A stretch of DNA of 64,000 bases from Methylobacter sp. (GCF_030680395.1 NZ_JAUXVR010000048.1:31941-95940); one strand, 5' to 3'; numbered from the stretch's first letter, positions 8,770-20,305 are shown. Numbers and translations are program-made. The notes: generated by a model not told the origin, from the letters alone.

Positions 8770-10392
8770 ATGAAAATAGATTACCTGGAAGTCCGCTCCC
8801 GTTTTAAGAATCTCGAAAATGTGCGTGTCGATTTTGATGACGACAGTCTGATGACCGTTATTGTCGGTCGTAATGGCTCAGGTAAATCGAATGTCGTGGA
8901 AGCATTGGTAGCCATTTTTCGCAACCTTGATTTGGGTGAAGCACCGCCGTTTGCTTATGAAATCCGCTACAAATTGGGCATGAATGATAAAGCGCGTTGG
9001 ATTACTGTTGATGCCGATCCAAGCCGTGGCACTTTATCCAAGCAATATGATGTCAAGGTGTCCAAGTCAGCTTCTAATAATGATCTTGAATTAGCGCAAC
9101 CAGTATCAATAACTAAAGTCGAACGCGATAAAAAAGGTGTGGCAGAGTATTTGCCAAAATACTTGTTTGCCTATTATTCCGGCCCCAGTGATCGCCTGGA
9201 AAATTATTTTCGTAAACACCGCACCGATTTTTACCGTAAGTTACTAAAAAGCGAGGTTGATCTAAAGGGCGATATTCGTCCGTTGTTTTATGCCAAGCCT
9301 TTTCATAGCCAATTTGTATTATTGGCGTTTTTTTTGAGTAGCCAAGACGATAAAGAAAAAATCTTTTTGCGCGAACAGCTTGGCATTGAAGGCTTGGATT
9401 CTGTCCATTTTGTTATGCGAAAAACTAGCTGGGTAACGCAACCTGAAGAATTGTTTTGGGGAGCTAAAGGTGTAGTACGTGAATTTCTCGACAAGCTGTT
9501 TCCTTATGCTTTGGCTCCAGTCAAGGTGACCCGCCCAGAGAATACTTCACTTACAGGTAAGGGGAGGAAAAATGAATTCTTTCATCTCTTTCTGCCCGAT
9601 GTCGAAAGCTTGCGCGAATTCGCGCAAGGGCTGAGTCCCGATGTCTTCTTCAAAATGCTGGAAAGCACGTTATTATCGGAAATTATTTCTGAAGTCAGTG
9701 TGCGCGTAAAAGTCACTTCCAGTGACGAGCCATTAACTTTTCGGGAACTGAGTGAAGGTGAGCAACAGCTTTTGACGGTGCTGGGCTTGCTGAAATTCAC
9801 GGGAGGTCGTGATTCATTATTTTTACTGGACGAACCCGATACTCATCTAAACCCAGCTTGGGCGGTAAAGTATTTAACGTATTTGCGTGAATTTGTTGAG
9901 CCCAATGATGAAACCAGTCATCTGTTGATGGTGACTCATCATCCACTGGCTATTGCTGAATTGGATAAAAAGCAAATACAGGTCATGTGGCAGGACGAAA
10001 GCAATCAGGTACACGCTCAAGCACCTGCCGAAAGCCCACGCGGCATGGGTTATGGCGGCATTCTTACCAGCGATATGTTTGGCTTGCGCAGTACGTTGGA
10101 TAATCCGACTGAAGATTTGCTGCGCGAGCGGCGTTCTTTAGTCGAGTTAGATCAGTTGACTGCCGAACAGCGGCAAGAACTCAAATCATTGGACGCAAAG
10201 ATTGAATCGTTAGGCTTTACTACCGCCCATTGGGATAAGGATTACCAAGAATATCTGCAAATTCGTAAAAAAATGGATACTGAATTATTTGCAGAGGAAG
10301 AGCCGTCGCCAGATGTGAGTGCTAAACGAAAAGCAAAAGCGCAGGAAATTTTACAACGAATATTGGAAAAAGAACGGCTCGGAACTGAATAA
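8770..10392 (+). CDS. ptuA: PtuA-like AAA ATPase (Septu-type defence)
   Basis: A 540-residue SMC/OLD-like ABC ATPase. Walker A is GRNGSGKS at residues 33-40, the ABC signature is LSEGEQQLL from about residue 327, Walker B is FLLDEPDTHLNP (Asp about 354), and the His switch is VTHHP near 388. The long region between Walker A and signature has no coiled coil of SMC length, as in PtuA. It overlaps the following HNH gene by one base (TAATG). An ATPase coupled to an HNH nuclease is the layout of the Septu anti-phage system and of the effector pair of retron Ec78; no reverse transcriptase is near, which favours Septu. It starts 7 bp after hsdS and probably shares its transcript. Confidence 0.75.
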   Translation: MKIDYLEVRSRFKNLENVRVDFDDDSLMTVIVGRNGSGKSNVVEALVAIFRNLDLGEAPPFAYEIRYKLGMNDKARWITVDADPSRGTLSKQYDVKVSKSASNNDLELAQPVSITKVERDKKGVAEYLPKYLFAYYSGPSDRLENYFRKHRTDFYRKLLKSEVDLKGDIRPLFYAKPFHSQFVLLAFFLSSQDDKEKIFLREQLGIEGLDSVHFVMRKTSWVTQPEELFWGAKGVVREFLDKLFPYALAPVKVTRPENTSLTGKGRKNEFFHLFLPDVESLREFAQGLSPDVFFKMLESTLLSEIISEVSVRVKVTSSDEPLTFRELSEGEQQLLTVLGLLKFTGGRDSLFLLDEPDTHLNPAWAVKYLTYLREFVEPNDETSHLLMVTHHPLAIAELDKKQIQVMWQDESNQVHAQAPAESPRGMGYGGILTSDMFGLRSTLDNPTEDLLRERRSLVELDQLTAEQRQELKSLDAKIESLGFTTAHWDKDYQEYLQIRKKMDTELFAEEEPSPDVSAKRKAKAQEILQRILEKERLGTE

Positions 10393-11243
10393 TGAGGCAT
10401 ATTGATTATAATCCGAGTTCATTAACGTTACCCGATGGCTGGACAGATACAGTCAAAAACCTGGAAGCGCAGCTACTCGCTGAGATAGACGCAAAAAAAC
10501 GGGCTGAATTGATCGATAAAAATGATGATGTTTGGAAAGCCATTAAGCAAGAACTGGCCAAGCTGTTTAATTTTAAATGTTGGTATACAGAATCTCCCCA
10601 ACAAGGTACCGATGTCGACGTTGATCACTACCGACCCAAAAAACGTGTGGCGGAAGTCAATGATAAAGATAACCCTCATCCTGGTTACTGGTGGCTGTCA
10701 TTTAAATTAGAAAACTACCGTTACAGTTGTATTGTTGCCAACCGTCGCCGCCGTGACGTTGAAACCGATAAAACTGGCGGTAAAGCAGATCATTTCCCTA
10801 TTTGGAATGAACAAAATCGTGCGTGGACACCGACATGCGACTGTGATGAAGAACAACCTATTTTACTTGATCCATGTAAAGCAGCTGATGTGGCTTTGAT
10901 TACCTTTAAAGATGACGGTGAAGCGATGGCCCGTTATGGATGTGATGCTAAACCCAGGCTTTTTCAGCGTGCAGATATTTCTATTAAGTATTACAACCTT
11001 AATCACAGCGATTTTGTAAGAGCTCGTATCGAGTTACGTGAAAAGATGGATGGTTTAGTTCGGGATGCAGATAAATTCTATAAAAAGCTTGAAACGGGGG
11101 ATGCTACCCATGACCACGCTTATGAGACAACAATCAAAACGCTAAGAAGAATGCGCGATAAATTCGCGCCATATTCCAGCTTTTGTATGGCTTACCTCGA
11201 TAAATATAGGCATGAAGATTTTTTAGTTGGCGTGTTTTTGTAG
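10392..11243 (+). CDS. ptuB: PtuB-like HNH endonuclease (Septu-type defence)
   Basis: A 283-residue protein with an HNH core: FKCWYTE at residues 61-67, DVDHYRPK with the catalytic His at 79, a GYWWLSF stretch near 98-104, and ENYRYSCIVAN at 107-117 supplying Cys113 and Asn117. The spacing resembles the TIGR02646/PtuB group, but the zinc-binding CxxC pairs of that family are reduced to single cysteines (CWYT and CIVA), so zinc binding may be lost or replaced. Coupled by one base to the ATPase gene, it is the likely effector that cuts DNA or RNA when the ATPase senses infection. Naming as PtuB rests on domain content and neighbour. Confidence 0.72.
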   Translation: MRHIDYNPSSLTLPDGWTDTVKNLEAQLLAEIDAKKRAELIDKNDDVWKAIKQELAKLFNFKCWYTESPQQGTDVDVDHYRPKKRVAEVNDKDNPHPGYWWLSFKLENYRYSCIVANRRRRDVETDKTGGKADHFPIWNEQNRAWTPTCDCDEEQPILLDPCKAADVALITFKDDGEAMARYGCDAKPRLFQRADISIKYYNLNHSDFVRARIELREKMDGLVRDADKFYKKLETGDATHDHAYETTIKTLRRMRDKFAPYSSFCMAYLDKYRHEDFLVGVFL

Positions 11244-11290
11244 CAAAAAATAAAAGCCATTTTTTAACAGATAGTTAATCTGGAAAGATA

Positions 11291-12001
11291 TTGAAATACC
11301 TATCATTGGTAAACGAATTTAGAGAAGAACTGACTTCTTTATCACGAGAAATTGAAACCTCATCTTCGATGGGGCATTTTGATATTAATAAAGTCTGTGA
11401 AGATCTTGTTTGTGGATTGTTTCGGGAGTTAATCGGATTAGCTCAACTTCGCAATTTAAATAATGAAGAGAAACAAAATTTTCCGGGCATTGATCTGGCG
11501 GATGACTTGGCTCGCATTGCTATCCAGGTAACATCGACTACCAACCTTGGAAAAATTAAAGACTCGATTACAACGTTCTTGAAATACAAATTCAACGATA
11601 AATATGATCGACTGATCGTATTTATCCTTACAAAAAAACAACCAAGTTATTCGCAGTCAGCTATTGACCAAAGTGCTTAGGAGGCCTTTTTATTTGATGT
11701 TATTCGCTATGTGATGGACTTTTCCGATCTAGCTGCTAAGGCAGCAACTGTCAGTTCTTAGATACTTAACAAAGCAGTTAATATTTTACGTTCCTATACC
11801 AGCGGCTGTGAAGTAGGGCTCTTTGATGAAGACTTTGGTGTTTTTGAAAAAATCACTGCAAATTTGGTTGAACTATATTTTCCATCTACTTTATTTGTGG
11901 CAGATTTAATTCCAGAAGTTATTGAAACAGGTAACGGCGGGAAAGCTGGAAATCAACGCAAACAGATTCTGATACTGGCCTTTTTTGAGCCAATATTTTA
12001 A
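11291..12001 (+). pseudogene. SMEK-domain protein, interrupted by two TAG codons
   Basis: From a TTG at 11291 the frame reads KYLSLVNEFREELTSLSREI and then VCEDLVCGLFRELIGL...FPGIDLADDLARIAIQVTST, matching the start of the SMEK domain, and KYDRLIVFILTKKQPSY. The frame meets TAG at 11678-11680 and again at 11759-11761 but stays otherwise open to TAA at 11999-12001, and the translated stretch after each stop still looks like protein (for example SYTSGCEVGLFDEDFGVFEK). SMEK proteins are found in defence islands, linked to diverse effectors. This copy looks recently inactivated by nonsense mutations; the intact 129-residue N-terminal piece could still be made. Confidence 0.65.
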
Positions 12002-12130
12002 TGATGGTCGGGCAATCGTTGCCGGTAGTTAAAAATGCGTGATAATTGGCAATGACTTCGAAAATGGTACCCCGAAACCGCTATTTTCTCTTGTTGCCAA
12101 ATTCTTTGATTTATAACCCTTTGTTTCAAT

Positions 12131-12207
<77 letters not shown>

Positions 12208-12310
12208 ACAGTTTGAAATAAAGAATTTAAAGCTGAAAGGATTGTGAACACAATCCCTAATAATTCAATGTGGCAAATTATACTACATTTGCCGCAGCAT
12301 ATGAAAAAAT

Positions 12311-12664
12311 CTACTTTAACAACTCCAGAATTTCTTCCAGTTCGCTAACCATTTGATGAATCAACTGTTTGGTGCGGGTTGAATCTTCTTTGGCATCATC
12401 ACTGCTTAAATGAGCTCTGGCACCGCCAATAGTGTAGCCTTGTTCATACAGTAAGGATCTTATTTGCCGTATCATCAGCACGTCATGACGCTGATAATAA
12501 CGACGATTACCGCGTCTTTTTACCGGGCTAAGTTCTGTAAACTCTTGTTCCCAGTAGCGAAGCACATGAGGTTTTACTCCGCATAATTCACTAACTTCAC
12601 CTATGGTGAAATAGCGTTTTGCCGGTATGACCGGCAGTTCATTATTATTACTCGGCTCCAGCAT
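12311..12664 (-). CDS. MerR-family transcriptional regulator
   Basis: A 117-residue regulator with an N-terminal MerR winged helix: [25 protein letters not shown], then [34 protein letters not shown]. The C-terminus is short and lacks the Cys residues of metal sensors. It starts inside the end of ihfA (17-bp overlap), so translation is coupled. The gene is the conserved, little-characterised MerR protein that follows ihfA in many gammaproteobacteria; its ligand and targets are not known. Confidence 0.92.
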   Translation of the reverse strand: MLEPSNNNELPVIPAKRYFTIGEVSELCGVKPHVLRYWEQEFTELSPVKRRGNRRYYQRHDVLMIRQIRSLLYEQGYTIGGARAHLSSDDAKEDSTRTKQLIHQMVSELEEILELLK

Positions 12665-12944
12665 ATGCTTCCACTCTGGCTTTTAGTTTTTGACCTGATC
12701 TGAATGTTACCACGCGACGGGCTGTTATGGGGATTTCTTCGCCAGTTTTTGGATTTCTGCCGGGACGACTACTTTTGTCACGCAGTTCGAATTTTCCAAA
12801 ACCGGAAATTTTTACCTGCTCGCCGTGTTCCAGGGAGCCTTTAATTTCTTCAAAAAACATTTCGACCATATCTTTTGCTTCGCGCTTGTTTAAACCAAGC
12901 TCGTCAAACAGCCTTTCGGCAAAATCGGCTTTAGTTAATGCCAT
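12648..12944 (-). CDS. ihfA: Integration host factor subunit alpha
   Basis: A 98-residue DNA-bending protein of the HU/IHF family. It begins [23 protein letters not shown] and carries the beta-arm region [12 protein letters not shown] with the Pro that intercalates at the DNA kink, and the flank [14 protein letters not shown]. With IhfB it forms the heterodimer used in recombination, replication and sigma-54 promoter architecture. It follows pheT by two bases, the classic pheST-ihfA operon in which ihfA is cotranscribed with the phenylalanyl-tRNA synthetase genes. Confidence 0.97.
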   Translation of the reverse strand: MALTKADFAERLFDELGLNKREAKDMVEMFFEEIKGSLEHGEQVKISGFGKFELRDKSSRPGRNPKTGEEIPITARRVVTFRSGQKLKARVEAYAGAE

Positions 12945-12946
12945 CG

Positions 12947-15322
12947 TTAATCCCTCAGCTTTGCACTTATTTTTGTGGTCAATGTTTCTAACAGTCCGCT
13001 AAATATAGCATCTATTTCAGAATCTGTTAGCGTTTGTGAAAAATCTTGTATTATTAAACTTAAAGCAACGCTTTTACTGCCTTCTTCGACACCTTTTCCA
13101 CGATAAATATCAAAAACCACTATGTCTTGTAAAGTCTGTTCTGCACAACCTTTAATGCAATTGATTATCTCGCTGACGGCGACTTCTTCCTTAACAATCA
13201 AGGCTATGTCGCGACGTACTGAAGGATATTTTGACAGCGGCTTGAATTTTGGTATTTGTTTGTTCAGCAACAGGTCCTGATCCAGTTCAAACAGGAACAC
13301 TTGGGTATCAAAGCCCAACTGTTTTTCCAGTGTTGGGTGCAACATGCCCAGCCAGCCGATTTTATGTCCTTGCGGCGACAAGATTTCAGCCGTTTGTCCA
13401 GGATGCAATGTAGGATGTTTGGCCGGGACAAATTGCACATCTGCACCGGTTAACGAAAACAGGGCTTGCACATCGGCTTTAACATCGAAAAAATCAATTT
13501 TGCGGGTTGCGATACCCCATTGCTCGGAATAGGCGCTACCCAAGACGAGGCCGGACAGCATCTTTTGCTGTTGCATGTTTTGGTCTTTGTTTACAAAACG
13601 CAGGCCGGTTTCAAAAAAACGAACCCTGTTTTGTTGGCGATTGGTATTGTGCAGGGCAGCCTTCAGTAAACCGCACCAAAGGGTAGTGCGCATCACCGAT
13701 AAGTCGGATGAAATCGGATTTTTTAGCCGGATAATCTCGTCGTCAGGGGCGACCGCTTGTTGTATCTCTTCATCGACAAAGCTATAGGTAATTGCTTCCT
13801 GATAGCCTCGGTCAACCAGTAAATCTTTAACGCGATCCAGATCCAGAACCGTTTCGGTAGCTTTGCCAAGTTCAGAACGCATTAACAGGCTGCTGTTCGG
13901 CAGGTTGTTGTAGCCGACAATACGCGCGATTTCCTCGATCAGATCGGCTTCGATAGCGATGTCGAAACGGCATCCCGGCGGCGTTACAGACCAGTCATCC
14001 TGCTGCGTTTGTACCAACATGCCTAAGCGTTGAAAAATATCGATAATTTGTTCATTTTCCAGAGCGATACCCAACGTTTTTTCCAGTCGCTGCTTTCTGA
14101 GCAATACGGCCGGGCGTTGCGGCAGGGTAGCTGCCGTCGTTACGTCGGTGATTGCACCGACGCTGCCGCCTGCAATGTCGATAATCAATTGCGTGGCGCG
14201 TTCTATGGCGCGTTCCTGCAAGGTTGGATCTACGCCGCGTTCAAAGCGGTGCGATGAATCAGTGTGCAGCCCGTAGTTTCTCGCTTTACCGGCAATGCTT
14301 AGCGGAGTGAAAAATGCGCATTCCAGAAACACATCCTGCGTTTCGTCGCTAACTGCGGATTCGCTGCCGCCCATTACGCCTGCCAAGGCCAACGCTTGTT
14401 TATCGTCGGCGATAACCAGAGTTTCGTTGTCCAGCTTAATGGTCTGGCCGTTTAACAGGGCAACGGTTTCATCGGTTTGAGCATAGCGCACATTAATGTT
14501 GCCGGTTAATTTGGCGGCATCGAAGGCGTGTAGCGGTTGGCCTAATTCGATCAAGACATAATTGGTAACATCGACCACAGCACTCAAGCTTCTTACGCCC
14601 GAGCGACGCAGACGTTCCTGCATCCATAACGGGGTTTCGGCTTTAGGATTTACGCCTTTAATTAGTCGGCCCAAATAGCGAGGACACGCGTCTGTAGCCG
14701 CTACGGAAACAGTCAGGGTGTCTGCATGGCTGACAGCGGCTGTTTCGACTTGAGTGGCCGACCAGTCCATTTTATTGAGTACCGCCACTTCGCGGGCAAT
14801 GCCTTCAACGCTCAGGCAATCGGCTCTGTTGGGGGTCAAGTCGACTTCGATGATATTGTCGTTGAGCGACAGGTAGTCACGTATATCAATACCTACCGGG
14901 GCATCGGCAGCCAGTTCCATTAAGCCGTTGGCATCGGTAGCCAAGCCCAGCTCTTTTTCGGAACACAACATGCCAAAGGATTCTATACCACGGAGTTTGG
15001 ATTTTTTGATCTTAAAATCGCCCGGCAATGCCGCACCGATCAATGCCGCAGGGATTTTTAAGCCGACACGAACGTTGCTGGCGCCGCAGACGATTTGCAA
15101 AGGTTCCGCTTCGCCTACCGCGACTTGGCAAACTCTGAGGCGGTCGGCATCGGGATGTTGCTCCATCGCGAGAACTTCGCCGACAACCACGCCGTTGAAT
15201 ACTGCCGCAGCAGGCGTTACCGAATCGACCTCAAGGCCTGCCATGGTCAATTGCTCGACCAGTTGTTCTGTGCTTATTGCCGGATTGACATATTCTCTTA
15301 ACCAGGCTTCACTAATTTGCAT
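12947..15322 (-). CDS. pheT: Phenylalanyl-tRNA synthetase beta subunit
   Basis: A 791-residue subunit of the alpha2-beta2 enzyme that charges tRNA-Phe. The domains follow the family order: N-terminal [14 protein letters not shown], the EMAP/tRNA-binding OB domain with ADRLRVCQV and IVCGASNVR (about 40-145), the B3/B4 editing domain (about 215-385, with [14 protein letters not shown]), B5 (about 405-470), the catalytic-like core (about 480-680), and the C-terminal ferredoxin-fold anticodon-binding domain beginning near [13 protein letters not shown]. Length is normal. It sits 68 bp after pheS. Confidence 0.97.
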   Translation of the reverse strand: MQISEAWLREYVNPAISTEQLVEQLTMAGLEVDSVTPAAAVFNGVVVGEVLAMEQHPDADRLRVCQVAVGEAEPLQIVCGASNVRVGLKIPAALIGAALPGDFKIKKSKLRGIESFGMLCSEKELGLATDANGLMELAADAPVGIDIRDYLSLNDNIIEVDLTPNRADCLSVEGIAREVAVLNKMDWSATQVETAAVSHADTLTVSVAATDACPRYLGRLIKGVNPKAETPLWMQERLRRSGVRSLSAVVDVTNYVLIELGQPLHAFDAAKLTGNINVRYAQTDETVALLNGQTIKLDNETLVIADDKQALALAGVMGGSESAVSDETQDVFLECAFFTPLSIAGKARNYGLHTDSSHRFERGVDPTLQERAIERATQLIIDIAGGSVGAITDVTTAATLPQRPAVLLRKQRLEKTLGIALENEQIIDIFQRLGMLVQTQQDDWSVTPPGCRFDIAIEADLIEEIARIVGYNNLPNSSLLMRSELGKATETVLDLDRVKDLLVDRGYQEAITYSFVDEEIQQAVAPDDEIIRLKNPISSDLSVMRTTLWCGLLKAALHNTNRQQNRVRFFETGLRFVNKDQNMQQQKMLSGLVLGSAYSEQWGIATRKIDFFDVKADVQALFSLTGADVQFVPAKHPTLHPGQTAEILSPQGHKIGWLGMLHPTLEKQLGFDTQVFLFELDQDLLLNKQIPKFKPLSKYPSVRRDIALIVKEEVAVSEIINCIKGCAEQTLQDIVVFDIYRGKGVEEGSKSVALSLIIQDFSQTLTDSEIDAIFSGLLETLTTKISAKLRD

Positions 15323-15390
15323 AACTCAAACTTTATCTACAAGGATGGGGTGTATGCCGTAAGCCTGCCGGGAGCAGGCGCGGCACCTGT

Positions 15391-16413
<1,023 letters not shown>

Positions 16414-16471
16414 TTAGCTCGCTGTGTTTGGGTAGTGGGGAGTTTATTAAGGGGAAAGGCTTAAAGCCTTA

Positions 16472-16500
16472 ATTCCGCCCCTCCCCGGAAAGAGGAGGGG
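16472..16500. repeat. GC-rich hairpin between rplT and pheS
   Basis: On the plus strand CGCCCCTCCCCGGAAAGAGG followed by AGGGGGG can fold with a six- or seven-pair stem (CCCCTCC against GGAGGGG). No U run follows on the minus strand, so it is not a clean terminator. A role as attenuator of pheST, or a decayed REP-like element, is possible. Confidence 0.4.
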
Positions 16501-16541
16501 GGAACAGTAGGATTTCAGTTAATTAAAATCCGGATCGTTCC

Positions 16542-16904
16542 TTAAGGTTTACTTTGATGTTCCTTTGCAATTTCCGCAATTTTCGCAAATGCGTTAATGT
16601 CGCGAACTGCAATATCAGCCAGAACCTTGCGGTCTATCTTAACATTGGCTTTAGTCAAGCCATTGATGAAGCGACTGTATGACATTCCGCTTAGACGTGC
16701 GGCTGCATTGATACGGACGATCCACAAGGCGCGGAATTGACGCTTTTTCTGTTTGCGGTCACGGTACGCATATTGACCCGCTTTGATGACCGCTTGTTTG
16801 GCAACGCGATAAACCCGGCTTCGTGCGCCATAGTAACCTTTCGCTTGCTTTAATACTTTTTTATGTCTTGCTCTGGCTGTTACGCCGCGTTTAACTCTAG
16901 GCAT
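16542..16904 (-). CDS. rplT: 50S ribosomal protein L20
   Basis: A 120-residue ribosomal protein, start [23 protein letters not shown], with the basic N-terminal extension and the C-terminal globular domain ([25 protein letters not shown]). It binds 23S rRNA early in assembly and in relatives represses the rpmI-rplT messenger. It follows rpmI by 15 bp. Confidence 0.98.
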   Translation of the reverse strand: MPRVKRGVTARARHKKVLKQAKGYYGARSRVYRVAKQAVIKAGQYAYRDRKQKKRQFRALWIVRINAAARLSGMSYSRFINGLTKANVKIDRKVLADIAVRDINAFAKIAEIAKEHQSKP

Positions 16905-16919
16905 GATCTACTCCTTAGA

Positions 16920-17117
16920 TTAGCTGTACGGCATCATACGTGCAGCCATGCGCACATCTGATGGATGGATAGTTGCCGGCGAGCGTAACTGTCTTTTTCT
17001 CTTAGTCGATTTTTTAGTCAAAATATGACGTCTGTGGGACTGGCCACATTTAAAACCGCCGTTGCCTGTGCGTCTGAAACGCTTGGCAGCTCCACGGTTA
17101 GTTTTGATCTTTGGCAT
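16920..17117 (-). CDS. rpmI: 50S ribosomal protein L35
   Basis: A 65-residue protein beginning [20 protein letters not shown] and continuing [15 protein letters not shown], exact for the L35 family. The reading frame is open further upstream, but the ATG at 17117 gives the universal N-terminus and has a GGAG-like ribosome site (TGGAGCAAAC) before it. Confidence 0.97.
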   Translation of the reverse strand: MPKIKTNRGAAKRFRRTGNGGFKCGQSHRRHILTKKSTKRKRQLRSPATIHPSDVRMAARMMPYS

Positions 17118-17295
17118 TTGTTTGCTCCAATTAATTAAAATATTAAGTCCCTGAGTTGTAACCCAGCAAGGCAAAATGCATGGCCCTGAAGAATTAACAG
17201 TATCATTTACATGATACCTAGCAGCTCATCCTGTGCCGCTGTAAAGACGTTGAAATATAATGTCTCTATGATTTTTGTTGCGATCGTTTATGCAA

Positions 17296-17820
17296 TTATT
17301 TTTTCTTTTTCGGAGCCATAACCATAACCATTTGGCGGCCTTCCATTTTAGGAAATTGCTCGACGATTGCTATCTCTTCCAAATCTTTTTCTATCCGTTT
17401 CAGCAGATCGACACCGATTTCCCGATGAGCCATTTCGCGTCCACGGTAGCGCAAGGTAATTTTGGTTTTATCGCCATCATTAAGGAACTTGGTTAAGCTT
17501 CTTAATTTAACTTGATAATCCCCTTCATCGGTTCCAGGCCTGAATTTAATTTCCTTGACCTGAACCTGTTTTTGTTTCTTCTTGGCAACGGCGAGTTTTT
17601 TGTTTAACTCAAACTGGTATTTGCCGTAGTTCATCACCTTGCAGACCGGAGGATCCGCATTTGGCGATATTTCTACTAAGTCCAAGTCTGCAGCGTAAGC
17701 AATCTGTTTGGCTTCGTCTAATGATATAATGCCTAACGCCTCACCGTCTGCACCTGTAACTCTCACCCGTCTGGCGGTGATTGCGTCATTCAGGCGCGTT
17801 TCATCTTTTTTAGCAGCGAT
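17296..17820 (-). CDS. infC: Translation initiation factor IF-3 with an AUC start codon
   Basis: A 174-residue initiation factor. The N-domain ([29 protein letters not shown]) and C-domain ([25 protein letters not shown]...[13 protein letters not shown]) are complete. No ATG, GTG or TTG gives the full N-terminus: the first such codon is the GTG at 17766, which would cut off the conserved RLNDAI motif. The codon at 17820 is ATC, placed 8 bases after a perfect GGAGG (17829-17833), with an in-frame TAG two codons before it. Rare AUU/AUC/AUA starts are characteristic of infC, because IF-3 itself discriminates against them and so represses its own synthesis. It lies 21 bp after thrS. Confidence 0.95.
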   Translation of the reverse strand: MAAKKDETRLNDAITARRVRVTGADGEALGIISLDEAKQIAYAADLDLVEISPNADPPVCKVMNYGKYQFELNKKLAVAKKKQKQVQVKEIKFRPGTDEGDYQVKLRSLTKFLNDGDKTKITLRYRGREMAHREIGVDLLKRIEKDLEEIAIVEQFPKMEGRQMVMVMAPKKKK

Positions 17821-17841
17821 ATCCTAATCCTCCAAAATCAT

Positions 17842-19749
17842 TCATTTTCTGCCTGTAATCTCTTGTTTCAACCGTTCGGTAAATTCATGGACTGACAGGC
17901 TACCTAAGTCATCACCTTTTTGCGTACGTACCGTAATGCTTTGTTGTTCTAATTCTTTGTCACCGATAATGACAAGATACGGTACGCGCTGCATAGAATG
18001 CTCGCGAATTTTAAACCCGATCTTCTCATTTCTCAAGTCTATTTTTACGCGGATACCTTGTTTTTCAAGGTCTAGCATAATTTGTGACGCATATTCTGCA
18101 TGTCGGTCAGTAATATTAATCACTACCACCTGCACTGGCGACAGCCAGAGTGGGAAGGTTCCCGCGTGTTGTTCGATTAAAATACCGATGAAGCGTTCCA
18201 GTGAGCCGAGTATCGCTCTGTGCAGCATTACCGGTACTTGTCTTGATCCGTCTTCGGCAATATAGGTTGCATCCAGACGACCCGGCATCGAGAAATCCAC
18301 CTGAATCGTACCGCATTGCCAGACCCGTCCGATGCAGTCCTTTAATGAGAATTCGATTTTAGGGCCGTAGAAAGCGCCTTCGCCTGGCTGCAAATCCCAT
18401 TTCAATGCTTTGGTATTAAGTGCCAGTTCCAGGGCGTTTTCCGCCTTGTCCCAGACCGAATCATCACCGACCCTGTTTTCTGGGCGGGTCGATAATTTTA
18501 TGATAACTTCTTCAAAGCCGAAATCTTTGTAAACATCGAACAGCATATCGATAAAGGTCGATACTTCGTCCTGAATCTGGGCTTCGGTGCAGAAGATATG
18601 CGCATCATCCTGAACAAAGTTCCTGACCCGCATCAAGCCATGCAGAGTGCCGGAAGGCTCGTTGCGATGACAGGAGCCGAATTCGGCCAGACGTATAGGC
18701 AAATCACGGTAGCTTTTAAGGCCCTGGTTATAAATCTGCACATGGCAAGGGCAGTTCATCGGTTTGATCGCGTAATCGCGATTCTCCGAATGCGTGGTAA
18801 AAATCATGTCACCGAATTTTTCCCAGTGCCCGGATCTCTCCCATAAAGAGCGATCCACAACTTGCGGCGTTTTAACTTCGCCGTAACCGTTTACCCGTAA
18901 CTTCTCGCGTATATATTGCTCAACCTGTTGATAAATGACCCAGCCTTTTTCATGCCAGAACACCATCCCGGGAGCTTCTTCTTGGGAATGAAACAAATCC
19001 AGTGTTTTCGCCAGTTTGCGATGATCGCGCTTTTCCGCTTCTTCCAGGCGATGCAGGTAAGCCTGCAAGTCTTTTTTATCGCCCCAGGCTGTGCCGTAAA
19101 TGCGTTGCAGCATTTCGTTGTCGGAATTGCCGCGCCAATAGGCGCCGGCAATCTTCATTAGCTTAAAGGCTTTTAACTTGCCCGTGCTGGGTACATGAGG
19201 GCCGCGGCACAGGTCGGTAAATCCGCCTTGCTCATATAAAGATAAATCTTCATTGGCGGGGATGGATTCGATAATCTCGGCTTTATAAGTCTCGCCCAGA
19301 TCCCTGAAAAACTTTACCGCCTGATCCCTTGATAACACCGAACGATGGACGGGGTAATCTTCAGCAGCCAGTTGCTCCATCTTTTTCTCAATTGCGCTCA
19401 GGTCTTCCGGCGTAAAAGGTCTTTCATAGGAGAAATCATAAAAAAAGCCGTTTTCGATAACCGGTCCGATGGTTACTTGCGCTGAGGGGAATAGCTGTTT
19501 GACGGCCTGAGCCAGTAGATGTGCGGTGGAATGACGAATGACGCTGATGCCGTCTTCATCCTTGGTGGTAATCAGTTGCAGCGTTGCATCTTGTTCGATT
19601 AATGTGCCGGCATCGACCAGATTGCCGTTAACTTTGCCTGCCAAGGTGGCCTTTGCCAATCCCGATCCAATAGACAGCGCAACGTCCATTACTGTTACGG
19701 CTTGATCATACTCACGCTTGGAACCATCGGGAAGGGTAATTACCGGCAT
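17842..19749 (-). CDS. thrS: Threonyl-tRNA synthetase
   Basis: A 635-residue class II synthetase charging tRNA-Thr. Domains in order: TGS ([23 protein letters not shown], 1-60), the second additional editing domain (about 65-225, with [11 protein letters not shown] and the [19 protein letters not shown] motif), the catalytic core (about 245-535) with [10 protein letters not shown] carrying the zinc-binding Cys, and the C-terminal anticodon-binding domain (about 540-635). The upstream region has no strong Shine-Dalgarno sequence. It leads the thrS-infC-rpmI-rplT cluster. Confidence 0.97.
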   Translation of the reverse strand: MPVITLPDGSKREYDQAVTVMDVALSIGSGLAKATLAGKVNGNLVDAGTLIEQDATLQLITTKDEDGISVIRHSTAHLLAQAVKQLFPSAQVTIGPVIENGFFYDFSYERPFTPEDLSAIEKKMEQLAAEDYPVHRSVLSRDQAVKFFRDLGETYKAEIIESIPANEDLSLYEQGGFTDLCRGPHVPSTGKLKAFKLMKIAGAYWRGNSDNEMLQRIYGTAWGDKKDLQAYLHRLEEAEKRDHRKLAKTLDLFHSQEEAPGMVFWHEKGWVIYQQVEQYIREKLRVNGYGEVKTPQVVDRSLWERSGHWEKFGDMIFTTHSENRDYAIKPMNCPCHVQIYNQGLKSYRDLPIRLAEFGSCHRNEPSGTLHGLMRVRNFVQDDAHIFCTEAQIQDEVSTFIDMLFDVYKDFGFEEVIIKLSTRPENRVGDDSVWDKAENALELALNTKALKWDLQPGEGAFYGPKIEFSLKDCIGRVWQCGTIQVDFSMPGRLDATYIAEDGSRQVPVMLHRAILGSLERFIGILIEQHAGTFPLWLSPVQVVVINITDRHAEYASQIMLDLEKQGIRVKIDLRNEKIGFKIREHSMQRVPYLVIIGDKELEQQSITVRTQKGDDLGSLSVHEFTERLKQEITGRK

Positions 19750-19773
19750 TTTTTATCTGTGTTTAGTGTCTAC

Positions 19774-19803
19774 AATAAAAAAAGCACTGCGGTGCAGTGC
19801 TTT
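19774..19803 (-). terminator. rho-independent terminator after tRNA-Val
   Basis: On the minus strand a ten-pair stem AAAGCACTGC / GCAGTGCTTT with loop ACC is followed by TTTTATTG. It separates tRNA-Val from thrS, or acts as an attenuator in the thrS leader. Confidence 0.8.
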
Positions 19804-19810
19804 AAATGTT

Positions 19811-19887
19811 TGGTAGGCACGAGTGGACTCGAACCACCGACCCCCACCATGTCAAGGTGGTGCTCTAACCAACTGAGCTACGCGCCT
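19811..19887 (-). tRNA. tRNA-Val (GAC)
   Basis: A 77-base cloverleaf with encoded CCA. Acceptor AGGCGCG pairs with CGTGCCT; D arm contains AGCTCAGTTGGTTAGAGC; anticodon arm CCACC-TTGACAT-GGTGG gives anticodon GAC; T arm contains GGTTCGAGTCC. Confidence 0.97.
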
Positions 19888-20080
19888 GAAGCTATTCAAC
19901 TTCGAGCAGGACATTATACCTATAGATTTTTGTTATGCAACTCTCTGTTAGCTTCTTCACAGCAACCGCATCAAAATAGTTTTAAAAACAGGGAGGTAAC
20001 TACAACGATATCGGGTATTTGATAACGCCTATAAATTGTGGTTTTGAATATTTTTTCTTCTCGATACAGCCGGGCATACA

Positions 20081-20094
20081 GTGCGTTAACGTAC
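20081..20094 (+). promoter_or_regulatory. stress-regulon box (dyad GTRCG-N4-CGYAC)
   Basis: GTGCG-TTAA-CGTAC followed by AGACC. Upstream of the RlpA-like gene by 358 bp and in its orientation, implying a long leader. One of at least 12 copies in the window. Confidence 0.65.
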
Positions 20095-20305
20095 AGACCC
20101 GCGCAGGAATTCGGCATATCGTAAAATTCTAATAGAGAATAAACATCGAAAAGAACATAGCGGCAAAAAGTGTATTCAGTCGCAGTCCTAAACTGGTCGA
20201 CAGAGACATGATAAATAAACGATTCATACCGCTCTGACCGAGATCATATCTTGGGGATCGGGAAGTAGTGTTTGGCGAACTTTTTCTGGCAAGTCGACCT
20301 GTTTC

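Noticed and set aside
8770..11243. Retron of the Ec78 type
   Set aside because: The ATPase/HNH pair is present but no reverse transcriptase gene or msr-msd region lies nearby; upstream is hsdS and downstream is a SMEK remnant.
11678..11761. TAG recoding (pyrrolysine) in the SMEK gene
   Set aside because: No pyl genes or structured element were seen and other genes end normally with TAG; simple nonsense mutation is more likely.
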